The position numbers and the translations under genes were made by a program. Positions 16,908 to 25,372 of a stretch of 64,000 nt of DNA are shown here, in pieces. Each line of letters begins with the position of its first letter. Position 1 is the first letter of the stretch. The stretch is taken from assembly GCF_000814475.1 (NCBI RefSeq), contig NZ_JSVC01000017.1, positions 31,990 to 95,989 on the forward strand. Reading direction: 5' to 3'. The stretch comes from Flavihumibacter solisilvae (lineage in GTDB: Bacteria > Bacteroidota > Bacteroidia > Chitinophagales > Chitinophagaceae). Below the pieces are notes generated by a model, which saw only the letters and a program-made list of their open reading frames with translations, was not told the DNA's origin and searched no databases.

Positions 16908-18155
16908 TTACCTGCTGAAAAAGGAGGAGAATATGAATCTTTCCTGTTGCTGCCGGAGGTAATAGATAGTCTGTGTAATGTTTGCCGCCAGGAATGCTAT
17001 AGCAGCTCCTTCGTTTTGAAGAATCGGAACAAGGATAATGTTTGAAAGGGCGTTCACGGCAAAGGTTATAATGAATCCGGTCAGGATCATCTTCGCCTGA
17101 TTTCGGGAGAAATAAATTGTCCAGAGGAAATTATTCAGGTAAAGGAAAGGAATACAAAGTGACAGAAAAAAAATGGTATGCCTGTTTACAGCTCCATATT
17201 TGCCATCAGTAACGGCATCAACTACAGGCACCCAAAGGAAATTCATAACCAGCACCGTCAGTACAGCAATAGTAAGTTCAATCCGCAGGAGTGACTTGAA
17301 TTTTCCCGCGTCAAATTCACCGTTCCCTGACAGACGGGTAAACCATGGAAGCAGGAGAGGAGCAATAGCAAGAAGCGGTAAGGTTGATAGTTCAAACACT
17401 TTGTAGGCGAAGCTATATTCCGCAAGTTTAACCGACGAAACCATTAACCCGATGAATATCCAGTCGAATCGTGCAATGGCGGATGTTATAATTACTACGC
17501 CCGTCTGGGGCAATGCTTCCCGGAGTAATTGAAGATAGCCGGACTTTGCACACCGGAAGGAAACAGGGATAGCTAATCTCCGTTTGAATAGGAAGTAGCA
17601 CCACAATAACTCAATAAGATCACCCAGTATGAAGATCAAGATACATTCTTTAAGCGTGACCTGGTGAAAAAGTGCGAGTGTTGCGAGGGCAGCACTTCTG
17701 ACCACATTGGAAACCACGAGCATAATTGCCACCAGTTTAAACCGTTCAAGGCCACTTGCGATCTGTTTAAAAGGCGTAGAGAAATAGATCATCAACTTCC
17801 CTGCACCAATAAATATCAAAAGTGGGGAAATACCGGAGCTCCGGTGATCAACTGCGAATAATATCAGGAGTAACAGGTAGAATATCACTCCCGACAGTAT
17901 AACATGAAAAAAATACAGCGATGACAGACGGTTCACATCATAACCCAAAGCTACCTTTCTTACCACCACCTGGTCAATTCCGAATGAAAGCAGGTTGAAC
18001 ACCAGTAGCAGAATCGCCAGTACAAGATTCAGCCGGCCAAAATCTGGCTTGTTAAGATTGGTGGATAAGAGGTAAAAGATGACCAGTCCGCATAGTTGAT
18101 TAACCAGCAGCTGTATTGAATTGGCGGAAAGGTTCTGAAATAATCTGTCGCGCAA
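16908..18155 (-). CDS. Wzx-type oligosaccharide flippase
   Basis: 415 residues with about twelve membrane segments and the MOP/polysaccharide-transporter pattern (NLSANSIQLLVNQLCGLVIFY at the N-terminus, then PDFGRLN). It should move the undecaprenyl-linked repeat unit across the inner membrane. The first codon is TTG (MRDRLFQN); no ATG lies upstream in frame. First gene of the minus-strand polysaccharide operon, with 94 bp before the Wzy-like gene. Family call is solid; substrate depends on the glycan. Confidence 0.87.
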   Translation of the reverse strand: MRDRLFQNLSANSIQLLVNQLCGLVIFYLLSTNLNKPDFGRLNLVLAILLLVFNLLSFGIDQVVVRKVALGYDVNRLSSLYFFHVILSGVIFYLLLLILFAVDHRSSGISPLLIFIGAGKLMIYFSTPFKQIASGLERFKLVAIMLVVSNVVRSAALATLALFHQVTLKECILIFILGDLIELLWCYFLFKRRLAIPVSFRCAKSGYLQLLREALPQTGVVIITSAIARFDWIFIGLMVSSVKLAEYSFAYKVFELSTLPLLAIAPLLLPWFTRLSGNGEFDAGKFKSLLRIELTIAVLTVLVMNFLWVPVVDAVTDGKYGAVNRHTIFFLSLCIPFLYLNNFLWTIYFSRNQAKMILTGFIITFAVNALSNIILVPILQNEGAAIAFLAANITQTIYYLRQQQERFIFSSFFSR

Positions 18156-18267
18156 CTTGGTGTTTAAAATAATATTATTATTGCCCGTATAAAAGAAATA
18201 CGGCTTTCGTTAGCTCTGGGTTGCCTTGGCGTAAAAAAAACGTGCTGATCATCAAAAGTGATTCATT

Positions 18268-18645
18268 ATGGAAAGAACAAAACCAGAAAGTACCGACCAG
18301 TATATTGCAGGTTATCCGGATGATGTTCAAAAGCTCCTGAGCCAAATCCGGGCCGCTATAAGGAAAGCAGCGCCGGATGCCGAAGAAGTGATCAGCTACG
18401 GCATACCTGCATTCCATTATAAAGGCTATTACCTTATTTATTTTGCGGGATATAAAAATCATGTCAGCGTATATCCTGCACCAAGGGAAAATGTTGAGTT
18501 TAAAGAGCAGCTTTCCTTGTATAAAGGCGGAAAAGGAACTGTCCAGTTTCCTATCGACAAACCATTACCGCTTACCCTGATCACAAGAATTGTAAAATTC
18601 CGTATGAAGGAAAACGAAGCCAGGGCCGACAAAAAGAAGAAGTAA
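18268..18645 (+). CDS. DUF1801 (YdhG-like) protein
   Basis: 125 residues, the usual length of the DUF1801/YdhG-type proteins once described as iron chaperone-like. Visible hallmarks are YIAGYPDDVQKLLSQIR, AEEVISYGIPAFHYKG and YKGGKGTVQFPIDKPLP with a lysine-rich tail. Cytoplasmic, no signal peptide. Stands alone between the polysaccharide operon and the convergent methyltransferase (5 bp between stops). Biochemical role is not established. Confidence 0.9.
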   Translation: MERTKPESTDQYIAGYPDDVQKLLSQIRAAIRKAAPDAEEVISYGIPAFHYKGYYLIYFAGYKNHVSVYPAPRENVEFKEQLSLYKGGKGTVQFPIDKPLPLTLITRIVKFRMKENEARADKKKK

Positions 18646-18650
18646 TTGTT

Positions 18651-19469
18651 TTACCGGCGAAGACCGGTTGCGATAACAAACTCGCCACTTACAACATACC
18701 CATTTCCAGACTTAAACTGGCTGATGGAGTCCAGGTATTCCTGGTGAACTTCAAGTTTCACTTGTTCACTGAACCGGTTGTAAGCAAGTGCGACGGGTCC
18801 ACCAGCAAATGCTGCACCATAGGCTTCTTCGGGGGTAGCGTAAACCAGGGATGTATTGATTCGGGATTCCTTTACTTCAAAAAATCCAGCCATTTCGAAA
18901 TGGCGCTTAAGCATGCCTTCGTTTCCAAGTTGGAAAAAGAGGGGGCAGACTTCGGAACTCACCCGGCGATCAACAATCTCAAAAATATCCGCCCAACCGC
19001 AATGATTCCTCCGACCCCAGACGGCTGCAACTGATCGTCCACCGACCCTGGTAACCCTGAACATTTCCGTTAGTGCCTTTAACGGGTCCGGCACATACAT
19101 CAGACCCAATGCGCACAATGACACGTCAAAACTATGGTCGGGAACTTCAAGGGCTTCAGCATCCATCCTGTCGAACCGCACATTCAGGTACTGTTTTGCA
19201 GCTGCGGTTTCGTTACCGATCGTCACCATTGCATCAGAAATATCGGTTGCCAATACTTGTCCATCCGGGCCAACCCTTTCCGCGGCAGGAAAACTAACCA
19301 GCCCTGTGCCACAAGCAATATCAATTACCAGGTTTCCGGGTTGAAGGTCTGCAAGCTCCAGTAATTTTTCCTGTGCCGGCTTTAATTGTTGCTGCCAGAA
19401 ATTCTCATAGTACGCTGCAGCTTTATCCCAGCCGTATCGCTGTACCCTGCGTTGGAGTGCAGGGTCCAT
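18651..19469 (-). CDS. UbiE-like class I SAM-dependent methyltransferase
   Basis: 272 residues when started at the ATG at 19469, which overlaps the OsmC stop as TGATG. A longer in-frame start at 19514 would overlap the OsmC gene by 46 bp. Motif I VIDIACGTGLV, ATDISDAMV, DAEALEVPDHSFDVSLCALGLMYV and a FRVTRVGGRS block are typical of the UbiE/COQ5-like group. The first 40 residues (MDPALQRRVQRYGW) are also typical of that group. The substrate is unknown; translational coupling to OsmC suggests a joint role in detoxification or redox stress, which is inference. Confidence 0.85.
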   Translation of the reverse strand: MDPALQRRVQRYGWDKAAAYYENFWQQQLKPAQEKLLELADLQPGNLVIDIACGTGLVSFPAAERVGPDGQVLATDISDAMVTIGNETAAAKQYLNVRFDRMDAEALEVPDHSFDVSLCALGLMYVPDPLKALTEMFRVTRVGGRSVAAVWGRRNHCGWADIFEIVDRRVSSEVCPLFFQLGNEGMLKRHFEMAGFFEVKESRINTSLVYATPEEAYGAAFAGGPVALAYNRFSEQVKLEVHQEYLDSISQFKSGNGYVVSGEFVIATGLRR

Positions 19470-19990
19470 CAGGACTGTAGTTTTGGGGTGACTAGCTGAA
19501 CTTCGCGACGGCATTTCTGGGCGCGGCTGAATACATCAAGGTAGGGACTGCGCTTATCTGCTTCATCCAGCAGATCCATGATCAAAACCTCGTCAGCGTC
19601 ACTTTCAATCAGCACATTATAACGAACTTCCAGGTAGCCCGGAGCTTCGTCTGACGTGCCAAGTAAGGCACCGTCGTCATAGTCTGCCTGGATCTCCACT
19701 TCAAGACGCGAAACCTGGATACCTTTTTGTGCGGCCATCATCATGTACCCGATTGCCAGGCAACTGCCGAGGGCGGCACGACCGTAGATGCCAGGAGTGG
19801 GACCAGACCCTGTGCCGCCGACTGATGATGGCATATCTGCTTTGAATTTCCACTCACCTTCTTCAGTTTCGCAATGAAGACCATTTACTACTCTTGTGCG
19901 GGAAATGCCGGTGCCGAGAGCCAGTGACGGTTTCAAAGAGATCGCCTGGATGCTCCGCTCAATTGCAAGTTTGATCCGATCCTCTGTCAT
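19469..19990 (-). CDS. OsmC family protein
   Basis: 173 residues with the OsmC/Ohr fold layout. The catalytic Cys block TPGIYGRAALGSCLAIGYMM carries the first Cys near residue 77, and a second Cys lies in SRAQKCRREV near residue 163, so the peroxidatic/resolving pair is preserved. The PSSVGGTGSGPTP segment is also typical. Members reduce organic hydroperoxides or are osmotically induced. It overlaps the following methyltransferase start by one base, and no promoter box was identified upstream. Confidence 0.88.
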   Translation of the reverse strand: MTEDRIKLAIERSIQAISLKPSLALGTGISRTRVVNGLHCETEEGEWKFKADMPSSVGGTGSGPTPGIYGRAALGSCLAIGYMMMAAQKGIQVSRLEVEIQADYDDGALLGTSDEAPGYLEVRYNVLIESDADEVLIMDLLDEADKRSPYLDVFSRAQKCRREVQLVTPKLQS

Positions 19991-20179
19991 AAGAATAAAA
20001 GGTGGGTGGTAATAAAGATAACAAAATACTGTTATCCCAACTCTCGCAGCCAGTTGCGGCCGACCATTTTATAAACTGTAAAATTTACCTGTACCCTCGA
20101 TTAAGGAAGACTCTATAAACTAGAAAACCTAAGGGGATTGGGAGTTGGAAGGTTGAAAGTGGTAAAATCAGCGAAATAC

Positions 20180-20461
20180 CTATTGAACAATTACTTCTTT
20201 GATCACCTTTTCGCCCAAAGCCTGGTTAACCCGCTCGATAATCTTTTCTTTCTGGAAAAGAAGCTCCTGTTTAAGCGGCGCTACCGAGGTGGTGACATAT
20301 AACTTATCGCCATATATCTTGATGCTGTCAGTATAGCGGGCAATGGTTTTTCCCATTATATCTTCCCAGACATCCTGGATCTGCAGTGCCTGTACAGAAC
20401 CTTTAAGCCTGCTTTTTTTCAGAAATTGCTTGATTGCATCTCCTAGTGAGTATTCTCCCAT
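20180..20461 (-). CDS. DUF721 (DciA-like) protein
   Basis: 93 residues from the ATG at 20461 (MGEYSLGDAIKQFL); longer in-frame ORF to 20596 is not conserved in character. The KGSVQALQIQDVWEDIMGKTIARYT and KLYVTTSVAPLKQELLFQKEKI blocks match DUF721, which includes DciA, a loader/operator of the replicative helicase in bacteria lacking DnaC/DnaI. The gene is commonly next to recF and is on the same strand here, but a 316-bp spacer separates them. The -7 box ends 4 nt before the ATG. Confidence 0.85.
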   Translation of the reverse strand: MGEYSLGDAIKQFLKKSRLKGSVQALQIQDVWEDIMGKTIARYTDSIKIYGDKLYVTTSVAPLKQELLFQKEKIIERVNQALGEKVIKEVIVQ

Positions 20462-20777
20462 AGGACAAAGATAAACCTGGAGCTGATAACAATTGCCTGA
20501 TTCGGAGAGCGAAGTGACTGCAATGGCTATAATTCTTAAGAAAAGCGGCTTCATGCTGGTTGTTGTTGCAACCTTTGCCGATATTTGCAACTTCAAAAGG
20601 CGTTATTAGGTTTTAGTGAGGATTTAATCCGACGAACTGGTCCCGTTTTTATATCCAATCCTTTGTTCGACTGTTTAATCCGTTGACAGATAGACAAATG
20701 CGTACCCGCCCTATAGGAGCTATACCCAGAAAATCGTGTCCGTATTTATTTTAATTCGTACCCACCCTATGTTTTTA
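20462..20777. other. 316-bp recF-DUF721 spacer
   Basis: No credible gene is visible; the longest plus-strand reading frame checked is a 28-codon ORF starting MAIILKKSGF, probably chance. The spacer holds the DUF721 promoter at its left end and a 14-bp imperfect direct repeat (cgtacccgccctat at 20701-20714 and cgtacccaccctat at 20757-20770, one mismatch) near the recF stop. Confidence 0.6.
20466..20473 (-). promoter_or_regulatory. Bacteroidota promoter for DUF721, near-leaderless
   Basis: On the minus strand a TTG (20492-20490) is followed after 16 nt by TATCTTTG, which ends 4 nt before the ATG. The expected start of transcription falls on or next to the start codon. Confidence 0.55.
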
Positions 20778-21896
20778 TCAGCGGCTCGTCTCTATTGACT
20801 GATAGGGGAGTCCTAATGCTGAAAAGCTTTCACCAATACGGTCAGGATGGGTGTCAGTAACCAGAACCTGGCCATCGTTTAACACACACACTTCATACAA
20901 CAGGTTTTGCATCCGTTGCTGGTCGAGTTTTTCGAAAACATCATCCAGCAAAAGAATGGGTGCGAAACCTTTTTTTTCCTTCAGCAACGAAAATTCCGCC
21001 AGCCGGAATGCAAAGAGCATGCTTTTCCGCTGTCCCTGCGAAGCGGTTTGCCGGAACATCTTGTCTTCCAGGGATATACTGATATCATCGCGGTGAATAC
21101 CGGAGGTAGTGCGCTGTGAGGCGATGTCCCGGTCGCGGTTACGGCGAAGTAATGATTGCCAGTCGCCTTGCTGCATAGGGCTTTCGTATTGCATCCGGAG
21201 ATCATACTGTTCCCCGGCAATTTTGATGTAACGGGTCGTTATTTCTTCCAGGAGTTGCCGGAGGTAAAGTGTACGTTTTTCAAATACATAACTGGCCGGA
21301 GAGTTCATCTGCTCGTCAATGATGCTGAGCAGCTCAAATTGCCTGGAGCGTTGTTCAGCCATCTGCTTTAACAGGCTGTTACGCTGCTGCAGCAGGCGGT
21401 TATATGTCATCAGGTGTACCAGGTAGTCGTGGTCGACCTGTGAAAACAGGGCATCCATAAAACGGCGTCTTTCTTCGCTTCCGCCGGTGATGATCTGGAC
21501 ATCATCGGGGGCTACCATAACAGCAGGAAACTGACCTATATGGTCGGCCATTTTCTCGCAGGGCATTTCGTTTACCCGGAACTCCTTTTTTCCATTTTCC
21601 CTTATTACCGCACTGACATCGTAGGTTTCTTCCTGCCGTACAAAGCGGCCTGAAATCCTCATGCCCTGGGCTCCGCCATAAACGAGTTGGGCATCGGATT
21701 TCTGGAAATAACTTTTGGTGAAACACAGGAAATAAATGGCGTCGAGGAGGTTGGTCTTTCCGGTACCGTTCCGGCCTGTAATTCCGGTAACCCTTTCCGG
21801 GAAAGTCCAGGATTGCCCGAGATAATTCTTATACTGAAAAACTGATATGTTTTGGAGAGATAACAAATTGGCTGCAATATATTTCCACATTTTCAC
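20778..21896 (-). CDS. recF: DNA replication and repair protein RecF
   Basis: SMC-like ATPase that helps load RecA at gapped DNA with RecO/RecR. 372 residues with Walker A GRNGTGKTNL near residue 40, a signature block around GQRKSMLFAFRLAEF, and Walker B ILLLDDVFEKLD. The start is uncertain: GTG at 21896 (MKMWKYIAAN), ATG at 21890 (MWKYIAAN), or TTG at 21866 (MLSLQNISVF), the last being closest to typical RecF N-termini. Divergent from pdhA with about 45 bp between starts. Confidence 0.93.
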   Translation of the reverse strand: MKMWKYIAANLLSLQNISVFQYKNYLGQSWTFPERVTGITGRNGTGKTNLLDAIYFLCFTKSYFQKSDAQLVYGGAQGMRISGRFVRQEETYDVSAVIRENGKKEFRVNEMPCEKMADHIGQFPAVMVAPDDVQIITGGSEERRRFMDALFSQVDHDYLVHLMTYNRLLQQRNSLLKQMAEQRSRQFELLSIIDEQMNSPASYVFEKRTLYLRQLLEEITTRYIKIAGEQYDLRMQYESPMQQGDWQSLLRRNRDRDIASQRTTSGIHRDDISISLEDKMFRQTASQGQRKSMLFAFRLAEFSLLKEKKGFAPILLLDDVFEKLDQQRMQNLLYEVCVLNDGQVLVTDTHPDRIGESFSALGLPYQSIETSR

Positions 21897-21912
21897 ATTA
21901 TGCCTTTTCCCT

Positions 21913-21920
21913 TATCTTTG
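21913..21920 (+). promoter_or_regulatory. Bacteroidota -7 box for pdhA
   Basis: TATCTTTG, an exact TAnnTTTG match, ends 20 nt before the GTG start at 21941 in the recF/pdhA divergent gap. Confidence 0.55.
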
Positions 21921-21940
21921 CCCGGCTCAAAACTAATCAC

Positions 21941-22936
21941 GTGGCAACAAAATTTTCAAAGGAGACCTACCTGTACTGGTACGAACTGATGCTTTTGATC
22001 CGTCAGTTTGAACTTAAAGCAGAAGAGAAATACAAAATGGAAGGCAAGATCCGCGGTTTTTTCCATGCCTATGTTGGGCAGGAAGCTATTGCTGCGGGTT
22101 GTATGACCGCCACCAAACCCGAAGACGCTTTTATCACTGCTTACCGCGACCACGGTCTGGCACTTGCAAAAGGAATTAGTGCGAAGTCCTGTATGGCTGA
22201 ACTGTATGGTAAAGCTACAGGTTGTGCAAAGGGTAAGGGTGGAAGCATGCACTTCTTCGGAGTAAAAGAGCGCTTTTTCGGTGGACATGGAATTGTAGGC
22301 GCTCAGATTGGTACCGGGGCAGGTATTGCCTTTGCTGAAAAATATAAAGGTACTGATGCTGTTTGCCTCACATATTTCGGTGATGGCGCTGCCCGGCAGG
22401 GTATGCTTCACGAAACTTTTAACCTGGCAATGCTCTGGAAACTGCCGGTTATCTTCATTTGTGAAAACAACAATTACGCCATGGGAACTTCCGTTGAGCG
22501 GACTTCCAATGTTGTAGATATTTATAAACTGGCCGACGCTTACGAAATGCCTGCAGATTCCATCGATGGTATGAGTGCGGAAGCTGTACATGAAAGCGTT
22601 GCCCGCGCGGTAAAACGTGCCCGCGAAGGTGATGGTCCGACCCTGATTGAAATCAAAACTTACCGTTATAAAGGCCACTCTATTTCTGACCCGCAGAAAT
22701 ATCGGACAAAAGAAGAAGTGGAAGAGTATAAGCAGCGTGACCCGATCGAACTGGTTCTCCAGACTATCCTGACTAATAAATTTGCTACCCAGGAAGAGAT
22801 AGATGCAATCAATAAGCGTGTGGAAGCGGAAGTTGAAGAGTCTGTGAAATTCGCTGAGGAAAGTCCATGGCCTGATGATAGCGAAGTGCTCAAAGATATT
22901 TATATTGACCAGAATTACCCCTTTATCGTTGATTAA
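21941..22936 (+). CDS. pdhA: Pyruvate dehydrogenase E1 component, alpha subunit
   Basis: Thiamine-diphosphate subunit of the pyruvate (or related 2-oxoacid) dehydrogenase complex, feeding acetyl-CoA to the TCA cycle. 331 residues, normal length, GTG start. The ThDP-binding motif runs from GDG (147-149) to the NNN at 176-178, YRDHG is at 68-72, and GGSMHFF near 100-106 is the conserved loop of E1 alpha. The beta subunit is not adjacent, so E1 beta must be encoded elsewhere. First gene of a long run of closely spaced plus-strand genes. Confidence 0.93.
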   Translation: MATKFSKETYLYWYELMLLIRQFELKAEEKYKMEGKIRGFFHAYVGQEAIAAGCMTATKPEDAFITAYRDHGLALAKGISAKSCMAELYGKATGCAKGKGGSMHFFGVKERFFGGHGIVGAQIGTGAGIAFAEKYKGTDAVCLTYFGDGAARQGMLHETFNLAMLWKLPVIFICENNNYAMGTSVERTSNVVDIYKLADAYEMPADSIDGMSAEAVHESVARAVKRAREGDGPTLIEIKTYRYKGHSISDPQKYRTKEEVEEYKQRDPIELVLQTILTNKFATQEEIDAINKRVEAEVEESVKFAEESPWPDDSEVLKDIYIDQNYPFIVD

Positions 22937-22956
22937 TCAAATCGTACAAAATTATC

Positions 22957-23640
22957 ATGGCTGATATCAAGAATACCCAAGCAGAACCGGTAGAATCAAA
23001 TGAAGCAGTAGACAGAGTGACCGGCTTCTGGCAAAAGAACAGCAAAAACATACTTATCGGTCTTGCCATAATTGTAGTGGCAAGCGCCGGTATAGCAGGA
23101 TACAAACATTTCGTTTCAGGGCCCAAACTGGAAAAAGCCAATGAGGCCATTTTTCGTGCAGAGAGTTATTTCCGAATGGATTCGCTGCAGGTTGCTTTGA
23201 ATGGCGACGGAACCAATCCTGGTTTCCTGAAGATCATGGACAAGTACAGTGGTACTCCCGCGGCTAACCTTTCGCGTTTTTATGCCGGGGCCAGTTACCT
23301 TCGCCTTGGTGATTTCAAAAATGCAGAAAAGTATCTGAAAGACTTCTCAACTGACGCGGTTCAGGTGAATGCCAGGGCAAAAGGTCTTTTAGCGGATACC
23401 TATGCAGAACAGGGCAAAAAAGAGGAAGCAGCAAAATTGTATCTTGAAGCTGCACAAGCTTTTGAAAAAGACGAATTCAATTCTGCCGAATACCTGTTCC
23501 GTGCGGGCTATCTTTATGAGAGCCTCGGTAAGAACAAGGAAGCGATCGACGCATTCAGGCAGATTAAACAAAAATACCCCCGCACAGAAAGAGGATTTGA
23601 AATTGATAAGTACCTCGCCAGGTTGGGTGAAACAGAATAA
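22957..23640 (+). CDS. Membrane-anchored tetratricopeptide repeat protein (YfgM-like)
   Basis: 227 residues: a short cytoplasmic tail, one membrane helix (about 34-52, ILIGLAIIVVASAGIAGYK), then TPR-type helical pairs such as SRFYAGASYLRLGDFKNAEKYL and AEYLFRAGYLYESLGKNKEAIDAF. This layout matches YfgM-like periplasmic TPR proteins that partner with chaperones or the secretion machinery. Only 20 nt after pdhA and 12 nt before ribH, so transcribed with both; a functional link is not obvious. Confidence 0.8.
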   Translation: MADIKNTQAEPVESNEAVDRVTGFWQKNSKNILIGLAIIVVASAGIAGYKHFVSGPKLEKANEAIFRAESYFRMDSLQVALNGDGTNPGFLKIMDKYSGTPAANLSRFYAGASYLRLGDFKNAEKYLKDFSTDAVQVNARAKGLLADTYAEQGKKEEAAKLYLEAAQAFEKDEFNSAEYLFRAGYLYESLGKNKEAIDAFRQIKQKYPRTERGFEIDKYLARLGETE

Positions 23641-23652
23641 ATATTCTTTTGT

Positions 23653-24153
23653 ATGGCGAATACAGGTAATATTAACTTATTACAACTCGATACAGGCATT
23701 CTTCCGAAGGATGCCTGTATTGTTATGGTCAAAACAGAATGGAACGCTGAGATAATTGATGAACTGGAAGCAGGTTGCCTCCGCGTATTTTCTGCAAACG
23801 GGCTGGATCGCATTACAACCCTTACAGTTCCCGGGGCGGTTGAGATTCCGTTCGCGGTCAAAAGCTATTGGGAAACAAAAAAATACCTTGACGACCGGCC
23901 GCATGCATTTATTGCACTCGGTTGTGTGATCAGGGGTGATACGCCGCATTTCGAATATGTGTGTCAGGCAGTAACTCATGGCATTTCCCAGCTTAACCTC
24001 ACCCTGCCGATCCCTGTGATCTTTGGAGTTCTCACCGTCAATAACGATGAACAGGCAAAAGAAAGGATAGGAGGGAAACATGGTCATAAGGGTGAAGAAG
24101 CAGCCATAACCGCAATTAAGATGATCGCACTTCAGCGAAGTTTTAAAAAATAA
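23653..24153 (+). CDS. ribH: 6,7-dimethyl-8-ribityllumazine synthase
   Basis: Condenses 5-amino-6-ribitylaminouracil with dihydroxybutanone phosphate, the next-to-last step of riboflavin synthesis. 166 residues. Substrate-binding blocks seen: TEWNAEI near residue 28, TVPGAVEIPFA near 58, CVIRGDTPHFEYV with the active-site His99, and GVLTVNNDEQAKER. C-terminal GGKHGHKGEEAA is also typical. Other riboflavin genes are not in the window. Twelve nt after the TPR gene and 3 nt before the LutA-like gene. Confidence 0.95.
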   Translation: MANTGNINLLQLDTGILPKDACIVMVKTEWNAEIIDELEAGCLRVFSANGLDRITTLTVPGAVEIPFAVKSYWETKKYLDDRPHAFIALGCVIRGDTPHFEYVCQAVTHGISQLNLTLPIPVIFGVLTVNNDEQAKERIGGKHGHKGEEAAITAIKMIALQRSFKK

Positions 24154-24156
24154 CCA

Positions 24157-24879
24157 TTGAACGTACAGCTTTTCATACCCTGTTTTGTGGACCAGCTCTT
24201 TCCACAGACCGCCTTTAACATGATTAAAGTCCTGGAAAAAGCTGGCTGTACCGTTTCCTACAACCCTGAACAAACCTGTTGCGGTCAACCCGCGTACAAT
24301 GCCGGGTTCTGGGAGGAAAGCAAAACGGTGTGCGAGAAGTTTGTCCGCGAGACCAAAGGAATCGACGACCTGGTGGTTGCACCTAGTGCTTCCTGTGCAG
24401 GTTTTATCAGGAACTACTATCCGAAAATATTTGACAATTCATCCCTGCACAACGATGTGAAGGATCTGCGGATGCGGACATATGAATTTTCGGAGTTCCT
24501 GGTGAACGTGTTGAAAGTGGAAAAGCTGGGCGCCCGACTTCAGGTTAAAGCAACTTATCACGATTCCTGTGCAGCGCTACGTGAATGCAGGATCAAGGAG
24601 GAACCCAGAAAATTGCTGGCTAATGTAGCAGGACTTGAAATTGTGGAAATGAATGACGTGGAGACCTGTTGCGGTTTTGGAGGTACTTTCGCAGTTAAAT
24701 ATGCACCTATTTCTGTCGGTATGGCTGATCAGAAAGTAAGTAATGCGCTTCAGACCGGTGCCACTCATATTGTTTCAACTGACCTGTCTTGCCTGATGCA
24801 TCTCGAAGGGTACATCCGTCAAAACAACCTGCCGATTAAAACCATGCATATTGCTGACGTGCTGGCGACAGGGTGGTAG
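24157..24879 (+). CDS. LutA/YkgE-like (Fe-S)-binding CCG-domain protein
   Basis: 240 residues with a TTG start 3 nt after the ribH stop. Two CCG domains are visible: QTCCGQPAYNAG at residues 40-51 and ETCCGFGGTFAVKY near 170, each paired with upstream Cys residues (IPCF, DSCAALREC). This is the cysteine-rich module shared by LutA, GlcF and heterodisulfide reductase. LutA acts with LutB and LutC in L-lactate oxidation; those partners are absent here, so the electron-transfer partner is unknown. Confidence 0.85.
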   Translation: MNVQLFIPCFVDQLFPQTAFNMIKVLEKAGCTVSYNPEQTCCGQPAYNAGFWEESKTVCEKFVRETKGIDDLVVAPSASCAGFIRNYYPKIFDNSSLHNDVKDLRMRTYEFSEFLVNVLKVEKLGARLQVKATYHDSCAALRECRIKEEPRKLLANVAGLEIVEMNDVETCCGFGGTFAVKYAPISVGMADQKVSNALQTGATHIVSTDLSCLMHLEGYIRQNNLPIKTMHIADVLATGW

Positions 24880-24914
24880 TTATTTCTAAACTGCTAAATC
24901 AACTCCATATCATT

Positions 24915-25325
24915 ATGGCATATTGGCTTGTTAAATCGGAACCTTTCAAATACAGCTGGGAGCAGTTTGAAAAAGACAAGAAGACTATGTGGGACGGAGT
25001 AAGAAATTATGCCGCCCGCAACAACCTGCGCTCAATGAAGAAGGGCGACAAAGTCCTTTATTATCATAGTAACGAAGGTCTTGAAATCGTAGGCATTGCA
25101 CAGGTAGCGAAAGAAGCATACCAGGATCCTACAACGACAGAAGATGCATGGGTTGTCGTTGACCTTAAACCTGTAAAACGTTTGGCCAAATCCGTTAGCC
25201 TTACTGAAGTAAAGTCAGACAAAAGACTGGAAAATATGGCGTTGATAAGACTTGGCAGACTCAGCGTTCAGCCGGTCACAGATGATGAATGGAAGATTAT
25301 CATGCAACTGGCAGGCGAAAAATAG
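24915..25325 (+). CDS. EVE domain-containing protein
   Basis: 136 residues from the ATG at 24915 (MAYWLVKSEPFKYSW), which is the standard EVE/thymocyte-nuclear-protein N-terminus; an upstream in-frame GTG-type extension from 24873 would overlap the previous gene. WDGVRNYAARNNLRSMKKGDKVLYYHS is diagnostic. EVE domains are PUA-like and bind modified bases in RNA or DNA, and occur in both housekeeping and defence contexts. Here the neighbours are housekeeping, giving no defence signal. Confidence 0.92.
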   Translation: MAYWLVKSEPFKYSWEQFEKDKKTMWDGVRNYAARNNLRSMKKGDKVLYYHSNEGLEIVGIAQVAKEAYQDPTTTEDAWVVVDLKPVKRLAKSVSLTEVKSDKRLENMALIRLGRLSVQPVTDDEWKIIMQLAGEK

Positions 25326-25372
25326 CCTGTGCTGCATGGTGCCCGGCAAATAACAGCTTCGTACATTTAAAT

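Noticed and set aside
20775..20788. 14-bp sequence ttatcagcggctcg also found at 56520-56533
   Set aside because: Both copies encode a Ser-Arg-stop end of unrelated proteins (recF and DUF6496); coincidence is enough.
21956..22678. 240-codon antisense frame over pdhA
   Set aside because: No motif of its own; pdhA is unmistakable on the other strand.
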